From the NCBI RefSeq assembly GCF_004216555.1, contig NZ_SGWQ01000006.1:124001-188000 (forward strand): a DNA stretch of 64,000 nucleotides, read 5' to 3'. Shown here one piece after another: positions 36,442-44,526 of the stretch (position 1 is its first letter; every line of letters starts with the position of its first letter). The DNA is from Herbihabitans rhizosphaerae. GTDB lineage: Bacteria > Actinomycetota > Actinomycetes > Mycobacteriales > Pseudonocardiaceae. The notes beneath the pieces are model-generated. The model was not told the origin of the DNA. It made no database searches and saw only the letters and a program-made list of their open reading frames with translations. The position numbers were made by a program, and so were the translations under genes.

Positions 36442-37269
36442 TTGGCTCGTCACCGTGGGTCTGGTGATACCCAGTTCCCGGCACTTGATGAAGCGCTCGA
36501 GCGCGCCGAACTTCGTGTTCGCGGCGCTCACCGGCTGCCCCCGCCGCCCTCTGCTCTTCGTGGTCGTGTCGTTGTCGCAGCTGTCGCGGTCGGCGCTTTC
36601 GCCGCTGCCGCCGCCGGTCAGTCCCTCCAAGGTGATCGCGGTTCGTCCGAGGGTGTGACGCCCCTCGCCGACGGTCGTGACGCGGCCGCGATGATCGGAG
36701 TCGGTGGAGACGCCACCGTCGCCCCCGCGGCGCTCGCCGTCTCCAAGCGGACCGACGGTGCCGCCGAGGCCCGCAAGCTGGCCGAGAGCGAGCGGATCAC
36801 CAGCGCGAAGACCGCCCGCGAGCAGGCCCGCCTGTCCGAGGCCGCGGCCGCGAGGGCCAAGGCCGAGGAGGAGGCCAAGCGGCCCAAGTTCGTCCGCCCC
36901 GCGGACGGCTCCTTCACGTCCGGCTTCGGCGCCCGATGGGGAACCACGCACTACGGCGTGGACATCGCCAACCGGATCGGCACCCCGATCAAGTCGGTCA
37001 CCGACGGCGTGGTCATCGAGGCGGGACCGGCCAGCGGATTCGGCCTGTGGCTGCAGGTCCAGCACGCCGACGGCACGATCAGCGTCTACGGCCACATCGA
37101 CTCGTACTCCGTGCGCGTCGGCCAGAAGGTGAAGGCCGGAGAGCAGATCGCCAGGATGGGCAACCGGGGTCAGTCCACCGGGCCGCACCTGCACTTCGAG
37201 ATCTGGGACTCCAGCGGCAAGAAGGTCAACCCAATGCCGTGGCTCACCGCGCGCGGGATCGACCTCTGA
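36442..37269 (+). CDS. M23-family peptidoglycan endopeptidase, membrane anchored
   Basis: The 275-residue protein has one hydrophobic segment at about residues 40-60, a coiled-coil-like region (SERITSAKTAREQARLSEAA) and a C-terminal LytM/M23 domain. That domain contains GARWGTTHYGVDIANRIGTP with the first zinc ligands H and D, YGHIDSYSVRVGQKVKAGEQ, and GPHLHFEIW with the last HxH. All expected ligands are present. TTG 36442 is chosen because GGAAGG lies eight bases upstream. The position next to pcrA matches M. tuberculosis Rv0950c. Confidence 0.87.
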   Translation: MARHRGSGDTQFPALDEALERAELRVRGAHRLPPPPSALRGRVVVAAVAVGAFAAAAAGQSLQGDRGSSEGVTPLADGRDAAAMIGVGGDATVAPAALAVSKRTDGAAEARKLAESERITSAKTAREQARLSEAAAARAKAEEEAKRPKFVRPADGSFTSGFGARWGTTHYGVDIANRIGTPIKSVTDGVVIEAGPASGFGLWLQVQHADGTISVYGHIDSYSVRVGQKVKAGEQIARMGNRGQSTGPHLHFEIWDSSGKKVNPMPWLTARGIDL

Positions 37270-37273
37270 TCCG

Positions 37274-37594
37274 CTACTGGCCCCGCTGACCGTCGCCAGA
37301 GCCCTCGCCGGGTAGGCGCCGCACGAAGTAGGCGTGCGCGACCCGCCACACGGTGCACATCGCCGCGCGCCGCCCACGGCCGCGCCAGAAGTGCCGCCCG
37401 GCGGCACAACCGCCACAGTGCCCGCGCGCGCCCACCGGATGGTGGAGCTTGAGCAGCGCGCGCCAGGCGGCCACCATGCGCTGGGCGTCCGTACTGAGCG
37501 CGTTCGACGCCGAAGTGAGCTTGTCGACCGTGTCCAGATAGCCGACAACGCGTTCGGCGAGCACGCCGAACAAGATCTCGTCCACACCAAGCAC
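37274..37594 (-). CDS. small CxxC protein under LexA control
   Basis: The 106-residue protein has a helical N-terminus (MLGVDEILFGVLAERVVGYL), a Ser/Ala helix, and a C-terminal HCGGCAAGRHFWRGRGRRAA, then MCTVWRVAHAYFVRR. The two-cysteine pair plus the later cysteine and histidines could form a zinc or Fe-S site. The family recurs in actinomycetes without known function. A promoter with a perfect LexA box lies 61 bases upstream, so it is probably DNA-damage inducible. It converges on the M23 gene with four bases between. Confidence 0.72.
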   Translation of the reverse strand: MLGVDEILFGVLAERVVGYLDTVDKLTSASNALSTDAQRMVAAWRALLKLHHPVGARGHCGGCAAGRHFWRGRGRRAAMCTVWRVAHAYFVRRLPGEGSGDGQRGQ

Positions 37595-37654
37595 CCCCTG
37601 CCTGGGCCACCCCCGACCCGGACGTCGTCCCGAGAACCGTCGCGGTCGGACGGT

Positions 37655-37703
37655 TCGAACGTGTGTTCGAAATCGAGATTACACCGGGGTCGGTGGGTGT
37701 CAA
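37655..37703 (-). promoter_or_regulatory. LexA-controlled promoter (SOS box) near pcrA
   Basis: On the minus strand TTGACA (37698-37703), a 16-bp spacer and TAATCT (37676-37681) precede TCGAACACACGTTCGA (37655-37670), a perfect TCGAAC-N4-GTTCGA box. It drives the small CxxC gene. Confidence 0.85.
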
Positions 37704-37713
37704 GCTGGGGAGG

Positions 37714-40125
37714 TCAGAGCTTGACCATCGGGACGCTGCCGATGAGCATCAGCCGGACGGTGCCGGCGGTGCCGAAGTCGATGGTGGCCGTCGCCCTCGG
37801 GCCGGTGCCGTCGGTCGCGACGACCGTGCCCATGCCGTACTTGTCGTGGTTGACGCGGTCTCCGGTCTCCAGGGCCATCGCCGGCATGTTCTGCCAGCCC
37901 TTGCCGCCCGGCGCCGGACGGGTCGACCCGCCGCCACCGCCGAAGCCCCGGCTGCCCCACGTCGTGCGCATGGCCGGCCCCGAGCGCCCGGACCCGGGCC
38001 CCCGGCCGGATCCGACCGGCTCCACCCGCCGCCAGTCGATCAGCTCGGCGGGGATCTCGTCCAGGAACCGGGACGCCGGGTTCATCATCGGCTGGCCCCA
38101 CGCCGACCTGACCACCGCGCGCGACAGGTAGAGCTTGCGCCGCGCGCGGGTGATGCCCACGTAGGCGAGCCGGCGCTCCTCGGCCAGCTCCACCGGGTCG
38201 CCGAGCGCCCGGGTGTGCGGGAATATGCCGTCCTCCCAGCCGGTGCAGAACACCGCCGGGTACTCGAGCCCCTTGGCGGTGTGCAGGGTCATCAGGGTGA
38301 CCACGCCGCTGGACTCGCCCTCGCCGTCCTCGTCCGCGTCCGGCACCTGGTCGGCGTCCGCGACCAGCGACACCCGCTCGAGGAACGCGGGCAGCGAGCC
38401 CGGCTCGACCAGCCCCTCCTCGGCCGTGTCCACCTCCGGCGGCGGCGCGGCGGCGGCCTGCTCGGCGAACTCGCGGGCGACCGTCACCAGCTCGGTCAGG
38501 TTCTCCAGCCTGGACGCGTCCTGCGGGTCGTCGCTCTCCTCGAGCTCGACGCGGTACCCGGTGCGCTCCATGATCGCCTCGAGGATCTCCGCCACCTCGG
38601 CACCCTGCTCGACCAGTTCGGCCAGCGAGTCCATCAGCTCGACGAACCGGGTGATCGCGTTGGCCGAGCGCGGGTTCAGCAGGTCGACCTTGCCGTTCAC
38701 CGCGTCGCGCAGGGCCGAGGCGAACGTGATCCGCTCCCGCTCGGCGTGCGCGGACACGCAGGCCTCGGCGCGATCGCCGATGCCGCGCTTGGGCACGTTC
38801 AGGATCCGGCGCAGGCTGACCGTGTCGTCCGGGTTGGCCAGCGTGCGCAGGTAGGCCAGCATGTCGCGGACCTCGCGGCGCTCGTAGAACCGCACGCCGC
38901 CCACCACGCGGTAGGGCAGGCCGAGCCGGATGAAGATCTCCTCGAACACGCGGGACTGGTTGTTGGTCCGGTAGAACACCGCGATGTCGCTGTAGCGCAG
39001 GTCCCCGCTGTCGACTCCGTCGTCGACCAGGTTGTCGATCTCGTTGGCGACGAACGCCGCCTCGTCGTGCTCGTTGTCCCCGACGTAGCCGACGATCTTG
39101 TCGCCGTCCCCCGCGGAGGTCCACAGCCGCTTGTCCCGCCGGTTCGGGTTGCGCGAGATCACCGTGTTGGCGGCGGTCAGGATCGTCTGCGTGGACCGGT
39201 AGTTCTGCTCCAGCATGATCGTGGTGGCCTGCGGGTAGTCCCGCTCGAACTCCACGATGTTGCGGATCGTCGCGCCCCGGAACGCGTAGATCGACTGGTC
39301 GGCGTCGCCGACCACGCACAGCTCGCCGGGCGGGATGTCGTTCTCCCCGGTGCCGACCAGCTCGCGGACCAGCGCGTACTGCGCGTGGTTGGTGTCCTGG
39401 TACTCGTCGACCAGCACGTGCCGGAAGCGCCTGCGGTAGTACTCCGCCACGTCCGGGTAGTTCCGCAGCAGATCGACCGTGCGCATGATCAGGTCGTCGA
39501 AGTCCAGCGCGTTGGCCGTGCCGAGCCGCCGCTGGTAGGACTCGTACACCTCGGCGACCCGCCGCTCGAAGTCGTTGCCGGCGTCGGCGGCGGCCTGGTG
39601 CGGGTCGATCAGCTCGTTCTTCAGGTTCGAGATGGCGATCGCGAGGGTGCGCGCCGGGTACCGCTTCGGATCGAGATCAAGATCACGTGACACCAAGGTG
39701 ATCAGTCGTCGCGAATCGTCAGCGTCGTAGATGGAGAAGCTGGAGGACATGTCCAGCGTCTTCGCGTCCCGCCGCATCACCCGCACGCACATCGAGTGGA
39801 ACGTGGAGACCCACATCGAGCTGGCCCGCCGGCCGACCAGCTCGGCGACCCGCTCCTTCATCTCGGCGGCGGCCTTGTTGGTGAAGGTGATCGCCATGAC
39901 CTGGCCGGGATGGACGTCGCGCTCACCGAGCAGATAGGCGATTCGCCTGGTCAGGACGCGTGTCTTGCCCGAACCCGCGCCCGCGACGACGAGCAGCGGC
40001 GATCCACTGTGCTCGACGGCGCGCCGCTGCGCGTCGTTGAGATCAGTGAGTAGATCGGCGCCACGGCGTCGCGGCTTCGGCTTGGTGCCGGCAGTGTCGG
40101 TGGGGAGTTCGAACAGAGCGCTCAT
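37714..40125 (-). CDS. pcrA: ATP-dependent DNA helicase UvrD/PcrA
   Basis: The 803-residue superfamily 1A helicase acts in repair and replication-fork processing. Motifs run in order: LNDAQRRAVEHSGSPLLVVA, Walker A GAGSGKT near residue 50, TFTNKAAAEMKERV, DEYQDTNHAQY (Walker B) near 255, GDADQSIYAFRGA, NYRSTQTIL, VTLMTLHTAKGLEYPAVF and AYVGITRARRKLYL. The C-terminal tail ends in a Tudor-like RNA-polymerase-binding segment (DRVNHDKYGMGTVVATDG). It corresponds to mycobacterial UvrD1 (Rv0949). It lies just upstream of the LexA-regulated CxxC gene. Confidence 0.96.
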   Translation of the reverse strand: MSALFELPTDTAGTKPKPRRRGADLLTDLNDAQRRAVEHSGSPLLVVAGAGSGKTRVLTRRIAYLLGERDVHPGQVMAITFTNKAAAEMKERVAELVGRRASSMWVSTFHSMCVRVMRRDAKTLDMSSSFSIYDADDSRRLITLVSRDLDLDPKRYPARTLAIAISNLKNELIDPHQAAADAGNDFERRVAEVYESYQRRLGTANALDFDDLIMRTVDLLRNYPDVAEYYRRRFRHVLVDEYQDTNHAQYALVRELVGTGENDIPPGELCVVGDADQSIYAFRGATIRNIVEFERDYPQATTIMLEQNYRSTQTILTAANTVISRNPNRRDKRLWTSAGDGDKIVGYVGDNEHDEAAFVANEIDNLVDDGVDSGDLRYSDIAVFYRTNNQSRVFEEIFIRLGLPYRVVGGVRFYERREVRDMLAYLRTLANPDDTVSLRRILNVPKRGIGDRAEACVSAHAERERITFASALRDAVNGKVDLLNPRSANAITRFVELMDSLAELVEQGAEVAEILEAIMERTGYRVELEESDDPQDASRLENLTELVTVAREFAEQAAAAPPPEVDTAEEGLVEPGSLPAFLERVSLVADADQVPDADEDGEGESSGVVTLMTLHTAKGLEYPAVFCTGWEDGIFPHTRALGDPVELAEERRLAYVGITRARRKLYLSRAVVRSAWGQPMMNPASRFLDEIPAELIDWRRVEPVGSGRGPGSGRSGPAMRTTWGSRGFGGGGGSTRPAPGGKGWQNMPAMALETGDRVNHDKYGMGTVVATDGTGPRATATIDFGTAGTVRLMLIGSVPMVKL

Positions 40126-40304
40126 CGTGGGCCAACGGTACCCGGGTGGACCGACGAGCCAGCGTCCGATCGCTCTGTGTCAGGGCGGCGTGTCAGGGAA
40201 ATTCTCCGGGCGTTCCCGGATTTTCGGCTCGAAGTTTTCTGTTGCGGTGGGAGTATGGATCGACGGAGTACAACCGATGTTGTGCATGTGAGTGGGGACT
40301 GCAC

Positions 40305-41078
40305 ATGACCGACCTAGTGAACTACCTGGTCAACCTGCCGCCCGCGATGCTGATCGCGGTGCTGCTGGTCGGTTGTGCCGTTGAATCGACGTTGTTCGTC
40401 GGCGCGCCGATATCCGGCGAGATCGTCGTCATCACCGTTGTCGGATTCCTGGATCCTCGGCTACTGCCCGTGGCGATCGCCGCGGCGGCGGTCGGCACCT
40501 TCGCCGGACAGTCCGCGAGTTACCTGATCGGGCGAACTTTCGGACCTCGCCTGCGGGACGGCTGGATCGGTCGCCGGATTGGCCGGCACCGGTGGGACCG
40601 CGCCGAGCAGGTCGTGGGCAACGCCGACGTCGCGACCATCATCGCGTTCCGGTTCGTCGCGGTCGGCCACACGTTCGTGCCGGTGATCGCCGGTGCGATG
40701 CGGATGCCGTTCCGGCGCTACGGCTCGCTGGCCGCCATCGCGTCCACCGCGTGGGCGGTGGCGTGGTCGCTGCTGGCCGCGTTCGCCGGCCAGGTCGGGC
40801 ACGCGCTGCTCGGCGGCTGGGGCCGGGTCGGCCTGCTGACGCTGTGTCTGGTGATCGGCCTGTTCGGGATCAGGGCCGCCACGAGGCAGACGCGCCAGGA
40901 CAACGACGACGCCGCCGAGGAGGACGACGCGGCGTTCCCTGAGCAGCGCATCAGCACCGAGTCGGCATACGTCGATGCGCGTACGGAAACCGGCCCGCCG
41001 CACGCCAACGGACGCAGTGCGGATGACGCTCCCTCGCCGACGCGATGCCCCCCGGAAAATCGCACCATGGGGGCATGA
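40305..41078 (+). CDS. DedA-family membrane protein
   Basis: The 257-residue protein has about five hydrophobic segments and the DedA/VTT pattern: ESTLFVGAPISGEIVVITVV, GTFAGQSASYLIGRTFGPRL, and FRFVAVGHTFVPVIAGAMRM with the conserved basic residue in the F-R-F loop. DedA proteins flip or recycle lipid carriers such as undecaprenyl phosphate. The C-terminal 60 residues are hydrophilic and acidic. ATG 40305 is chosen on homology. Its stop overlaps the next ATG (ATGA). Confidence 0.82.
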   Translation: MTDLVNYLVNLPPAMLIAVLLVGCAVESTLFVGAPISGEIVVITVVGFLDPRLLPVAIAAAAVGTFAGQSASYLIGRTFGPRLRDGWIGRRIGRHRWDRAEQVVGNADVATIIAFRFVAVGHTFVPVIAGAMRMPFRRYGSLAAIASTAWAVAWSLLAAFAGQVGHALLGGWGRVGLLTLCLVIGLFGIRAATRQTRQDNDDAAEEDDAAFPEQRISTESAYVDARTETGPPHANGRSADDAPSPTRCPPENRTMGA

Positions 41079-41512
41079 GCACTCCAGCAGAACCCCCGGT
41101 AAGAGCTTCCGATTCCGAGCGCGAGGAGATCGCCGCCCGGGTCCAGGCGGCCGGCGCGGAGGGCCGCCTCAGCCTCGCGGAGACCGAGGAGCGCCTGACC
41201 AGCGTGTACACGGCGCGGTTCCGGCACGAGCTGACCACGCTGACCTCCGACCTGCCGTCGCCGCAGCCGGCCAGGGGCCCGGCCCGGGCACCCGCCGTGT
41301 GGCAGGGACAACTGGCGGGCCGGCGCAACCCGCTGGCCGTGCACGCCGCGATCGTCACGCTGATCAGCGTGATGCTGATCGTCCGGTGGGTCGCCTCGCC
41401 GATCCCGTACTTCTGGCCGATCTTCCCGATGTTCTGGCTGGCGATGAGCCTGCTGGTGCACGCGCGGATCCGCAGGAGTGGCTGGGCCCGTCGCCGCCTT
41501 CCCACGGGGTAG
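41075..41512 (+). CDS. DUF1707 (SHOCT-like) membrane protein
   Basis: The 145-residue protein has an N-terminal DUF1707 domain (RASDSEREEIAARVQAAGAE, then GRLSLAETEERLTSVYTA) at about residues 10-65. Two transmembrane helices follow at about 90-130, then a basic tail. DUF1707 is a bihelical SHOCT-like module found in actinobacterial membrane stress proteins, including PspC-network members. It is translationally coupled to the DedA gene. Confidence 0.8.
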   Translation: MSTPAEPPVRASDSEREEIAARVQAAGAEGRLSLAETEERLTSVYTARFRHELTTLTSDLPSPQPARGPARAPAVWQGQLAGRRNPLAVHAAIVTLISVMLIVRWVASPIPYFWPIFPMFWLAMSLLVHARIRRSGWARRRLPTG

Positions 41513-41557
41513 GACCGGCGTTCGACTCCGTGGACGGCTTGTGCCAGAATCGACCAC

Positions 41558-41617
41558 GTGGCTACGCAGTTCTTCTTTTTTTACGGGAACCGGACTCCGG
41601 CTCCCGTGGTCGCGTAG
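41558..41617 (+). CDS. phenylalanine-rich attenuation leader peptide
   Basis: GTG at 41558 opens a 19-codon frame encoding MATQFFFFYGNRTPAPVVA, with four consecutive Phe codons (TTC TTC TTT TTT) and one Tyr. It ends in TAG at 41615-41617, 87 bases before the chorismate mutase gene. It has no role except to stall ribosomes when charged tRNA-Phe is scarce. Confidence 0.85.
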   Translation: MATQFFFFYGNRTPAPVVA

Positions 41618-41662
41618 CGCAACGAACCACACGAGCCCCGGAGTCCACGGACCCGGGGCTCG
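41585..41662 (+). promoter_or_regulatory. Phe attenuator of chorismate mutase: 1:2, 2:3 and 3:4 pairings
   Basis: Three exclusive pairings are visible. ACGGGA (41583-41588) pairs with TCCCGT (41602-41607), the protector. GGACTCCGG (41593-41601) pairs with CCGGAGTCC (41638-41646), the antiterminator. CGAGCCCCGG (41632-41641) pairs with CCGGGGCTCG (41653-41662), the terminator. Stalling on the Phe codons should free region 2 to form the antiterminator and raise expression. Confidence 0.85.
41632..41662 (+). terminator. attenuator terminator stem
   Basis: Ten-base perfect stem CGAGCCCCGG/CCGGGGCTCG with an 11-base loop, followed by ACGCTTTCC, which has only a short T run. Confidence 0.75.
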
Positions 41663-41704
41663 ACGCTTTCCGGGCCGGGAATCCGCAGAACGCGGAGGAA
41701 CACG

Positions 41705-42031
41705 ATGACCACCACGTCGCAGGACGAGAGCAAGTCCGAGCCAGCCGAGTCCCAGCCAGCCGAGTCGGGGGCAGCCGAGCCGTCCCCTGACCAGATCACC
41801 GAGCTGCGCAAGGAGATCGACTGGCTCGACGCGGAGATTCTGCGTCTGGTCAAACGCCGGGTCGAGGTGTCCAAGACGATCGGGGCGGCGCGCATGGCCG
41901 CCGGCGGTCCTCGGATCGTGGTGAACCGCGAGATGGACGTGCTCGCCCGCTACCGCGAACTGGGCCAGGACGGCCGCGCGATCGCCATGGCCCTGCTCAA
42001 CATGGGCCGGGGAAGGCTCGGTCGCTCGTAG
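41705..42031 (+). CDS. chorismate mutase (AroQ, intracellular actinobacterial type)
   Basis: The 108-residue enzyme converts chorismate to prephenate for Phe and Tyr synthesis. After an acidic N-terminus of about 28 residues, the AroQ helix bundle follows: QITELRKEIDWLDAEILRLV with the catalytic Arg, KRRVEVSKTIGAARMA with Arg and Lys, and REMDVLARYRELGQDGR. Length and position match M. tuberculosis Rv0948c, which needs DAHP synthase for full activity. The Phe attenuator upstream supports control by the end product. Confidence 0.92.
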   Translation: MTTTSQDESKSEPAESQPAESGAAEPSPDQITELRKEIDWLDAEILRLVKRRVEVSKTIGAARMAAGGPRIVVNREMDVLARYRELGQDGRAIAMALLNMGRGRLGRS

Positions 42032-42099
42032 CCCGAAATCCGGGCTGGCTCAGGGGGATCACCCATCCGCGGACGTCGAGAACAGGGCACACTGGACAC

Positions 42100-42405
42100 A
42101 TGCTGAACTTGATCGCCTTCATCATCGCCATCGCGGGCCTGCTCGCCGCACTGGGACACGCCGGCTACCTGGCCATGCTGAACTCCGCGGCGAACAAGCG
42201 GGCCGGCGGGACGCAGATCGCGCAGTACGTGCGGTCGCGGTGGCCGATCGCCGGCGTGACCACCGCGGCGGCGGCGGTCGGGCTCCTGCTCGCCAACGGC
42301 AGCGGGTTCGCGGACGTCCTGGCGATCCTGCTCGGCGCCGGCTCCGGAGCGGTGGCGACCAAGGCCCTGCAGTCGACTCAGCAGCGGTACCGCAGCGGCG
42401 GCTAA
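42100..42405 (+). CDS. small membrane protein
   Basis: The 101-residue protein has hydrophobic segments at about 2-28, 50-66 and 68-84, with a basic loop (NKRAGGTQIAQYVRSRW) between the first two. I recognise no family. The start ATG lies nine bases after an ACACTGG stretch without a strong ribosome-binding site. It sits between chorismate mutase and the PIG-L gene and could be the last gene of the chorismate mutase transcript. Confidence 0.62.
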   Translation: MLNLIAFIIAIAGLLAALGHAGYLAMLNSAANKRAGGTQIAQYVRSRWPIAGVTTAAAAVGLLLANGSGFADVLAILLGAGSGAVATKALQSTQQRYRSGG

Positions 42406-42536
42406 GCAGGTATTTCGCCAGCCCACAAGGGGTGTCACCCGATCGTGTAACGCACCGCCGTAGGGCGTACTGGGTGCGGCGGCGCCTCACGCACGGCTTA
42501 CCCTTAGAGACTTAAGCCCCTGGTTTTGCGGAGTGG

Positions 42537-43268
42537 GTGAGAGTCGTGTCCCCTCGCGATGACGTCGGTCGTGCGCTCGTGGTGACCGCGCACCCTGACG
42601 ACGTCGATTTCGGGGCGGCGGGCACGGTCGCGGCGTGGAGGAGCGCCGGCATCGAGGTGGCCTACCTGGTGTGCACCTCGGGCGAGGCGGCCGGCGAACC
42701 CGAGGTCCCGCGAGCCGAGATCGCCGAGACCAGGCGCGCCGAGCAGCGCGCCGCCGCGTCGGTGATCGGCGTCGAACGGGTGACCTTTCTTGATCACCCG
42801 GACGGCGCGCTCACCCCGTCGATCGAGCTTCGCCGCGACATCACCCGCGCGATCAGGGAGTTCCGGCCGGACCGGGTGCTGACCTGGTCGCCGGAGATCA
42901 ACTGGGAGATGGTGGTCACCACCCACCCCGACCACCGCGCGACCGGCGAGGCCGCGTTCGCCGCGGTCTACCCCGACGCGCGGAACCCGAACGCGCACCC
43001 CGAGCTGCTGCGGGACGAGGGCCTGCGGCCGTGGACGGTGCGCGAGCTGTGGCTCGCCGACGGCCCGCCGGCCGCGCGCAACCACGCGGTGGACGTCACC
43101 GATACGTTCGCGAAGAAGATCGAGGCGCTGCGCCAGCACCGCTCGCAAGTGGGGACAGCCGAGGGGCTCGAGGAGAACCTTCGACAGCACCTGTCGAGGG
43201 CCGCGAGGCGCCACGGGCTGCCGGTCGGACACCTGGCAGAGGTCTTCCAGGTAGTCGACACGAACTGA
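42537..43268 (+). CDS. PIG-L family zinc deacetylase
   Basis: The 243-residue enzyme has the LmbE/PIG-L motifs: VVTAHPDDVDFGAAGT with the HPDD zinc site near residue 18, YLVCTSGEAAGEP, and THPDHRATGEAAF near 132 with the second H..H pair. The family removes acetyl groups from N-acetylglucosamine-type sugars, including mycothiol intermediates (MshB), but MshB proteins are usually longer and this is probably a paralogue. A GTG at 42546 is an alternative start. Confidence 0.88.
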   Translation: MRVVSPRDDVGRALVVTAHPDDVDFGAAGTVAAWRSAGIEVAYLVCTSGEAAGEPEVPRAEIAETRRAEQRAAASVIGVERVTFLDHPDGALTPSIELRRDITRAIREFRPDRVLTWSPEINWEMVVTTHPDHRATGEAAFAAVYPDARNPNAHPELLRDEGLRPWTVRELWLADGPPAARNHAVDVTDTFAKKIEALRQHRSQVGTAEGLEENLRQHLSRAARRHGLPVGHLAEVFQVVDTN

Positions 43269-43315
43269 CACAGAGTGTTCGCGTCACGACCGGGAGCGAG
43301 AGGAGTCACTACAGC

Positions 43316-44347
43316 ATGAGCTATGGGGAGCGTGCTGGTGAGTTCGCGTCGCACCACGGTCGTCACAGCCTCGACTCGGCCGGGAGGCATTGGACGCCGG
43401 CCGTCCCGGCGGGGGCTCCGCGCCGCCGTCCCGCGCACGCCAGACAGGTGGTGATGCCGCCGCCTCGGCCGCCGTCGGACCAGCCACCCCGGAACCCTCC
43501 CCCCCAGAACCCTCCACCCCGGAATCCGCTGATCGACTCCATGTCGCACACGTCGCCCGGCGGGCTGCGCGGGTTCGATCTCGGCACGGTGCCGGCGTCG
43601 GTGACCCCACCGCCGAGCTGGCGGCGGGCCGCGTGGTTCGCGGTGTCGGCCTCGGTGGCCGTGGTGATCGGCCTGGCCGTGGCGGCCGCCGCACTGGTCG
43701 GCAAGCAGCGTGAGCCACAGGTGCTCGACGCGCTGCCGGGCCTGCCGACACCCCAGATGCTGAACCCGATTCCGACCGACGGCGTGCTCGAGGGCAGCTC
43801 CACCGGCCGGGGTTCGTCCAGCCGGTCGTCGTCGGGTTCGACCACGACGTCGTCGCCGACGGACGACCCGTCCCTGCTGACCAGCGGCTCACCGGGGTCG
43901 ATCGTGCACCTGCCGGGTGGCGGCACCACGATCATCACCTCCGGGTCACGCCCGACCGGCGGCACCTCATCCACAACGGGCAGCCCCACAAGGCCGGCAA
44001 CGCCGCCGAGCAGGTCGACCACCAACGCCTACCCGTTCGAGGTCACCGATGCCAAGAAGGTCGGCGACAAGACCGAGCAGTACTACATGGCGGTGACCGA
44101 CAACCCGGACGCCGCGTACGCCATGACCACCGGCCAGATGCGCAGCGAGGGCAAGGAGGCGCTGCGGAAGAAGTACGCGAACGTGTCCCGGGTCGAGGTG
44201 AAGAAAATCATCATCGATCCGAGCACCTCGACCTCGCGCAGCGTGGTGCGGATCGTGAAGAAGGACGGCACGGCCCACACCGAGGAGCGGGAGCTGCGGT
44301 TCTCCACCGGTAACGATCCCAAGATCAGCTCCGAAACCGCCCACTGA
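43316..44347 (+). CDS. single-pass membrane protein with outer NTF2-like domain
   Basis: The 343-residue protein has a Pro-rich cytoplasmic N-terminus (about 1-100), one transmembrane helix at about 102-128 (WFAVSASVAVVIGLAVAAAA), a Ser/Thr/Gly-rich linker, and a C-terminal domain at about 240-340 (EVTDAKKVGDKTEQYYMAVT; YANVSRVEVKKIIIDPS). The layout resembles the outer half of the Ser/Thr kinase at 47.0 kb, without a kinase. NTF2-like folding is inferred from the YY..M...PDAAY...T pattern. A GAGAGGAG site precedes ATG 43316. Confidence 0.65.
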   Translation: MSYGERAGEFASHHGRHSLDSAGRHWTPAVPAGAPRRRPAHARQVVMPPPRPPSDQPPRNPPPQNPPPRNPLIDSMSHTSPGGLRGFDLGTVPASVTPPPSWRRAAWFAVSASVAVVIGLAVAAAALVGKQREPQVLDALPGLPTPQMLNPIPTDGVLEGSSTGRGSSSRSSSGSTTTSSPTDDPSLLTSGSPGSIVHLPGGGTTIITSGSRPTGGTSSTTGSPTRPATPPSRSTTNAYPFEVTDAKKVGDKTEQYYMAVTDNPDAAYAMTTGQMRSEGKEALRKKYANVSRVEVKKIIIDPSTSTSRSVVRIVKKDGTAHTEERELRFSTGNDPKISSETAH

Positions 44348-44526
44348 TCGCTCGATAAGCGGTCGATGGGTGATCGGACGCGCTTCGTAAGCACTACTCC
44401 TATCGAGTGACACCCCCTGCCGTTCGTCTCCACGATCAGGTGAACTGGCGCGTAAGACTGGCGGCTCGGGTGCCTTTCACGGTTACGTAGTCCCCCGATC
44501 GCGCAACGCACGGAGGAAGTTTTCCT

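Noticed and set aside
42537-43268. mshB (mycothiol deacetylase) name for the PIG-L gene
   Set aside because: Shorter than usual MshB and no other mycothiol biosynthesis gene nearby; only the family is supported.
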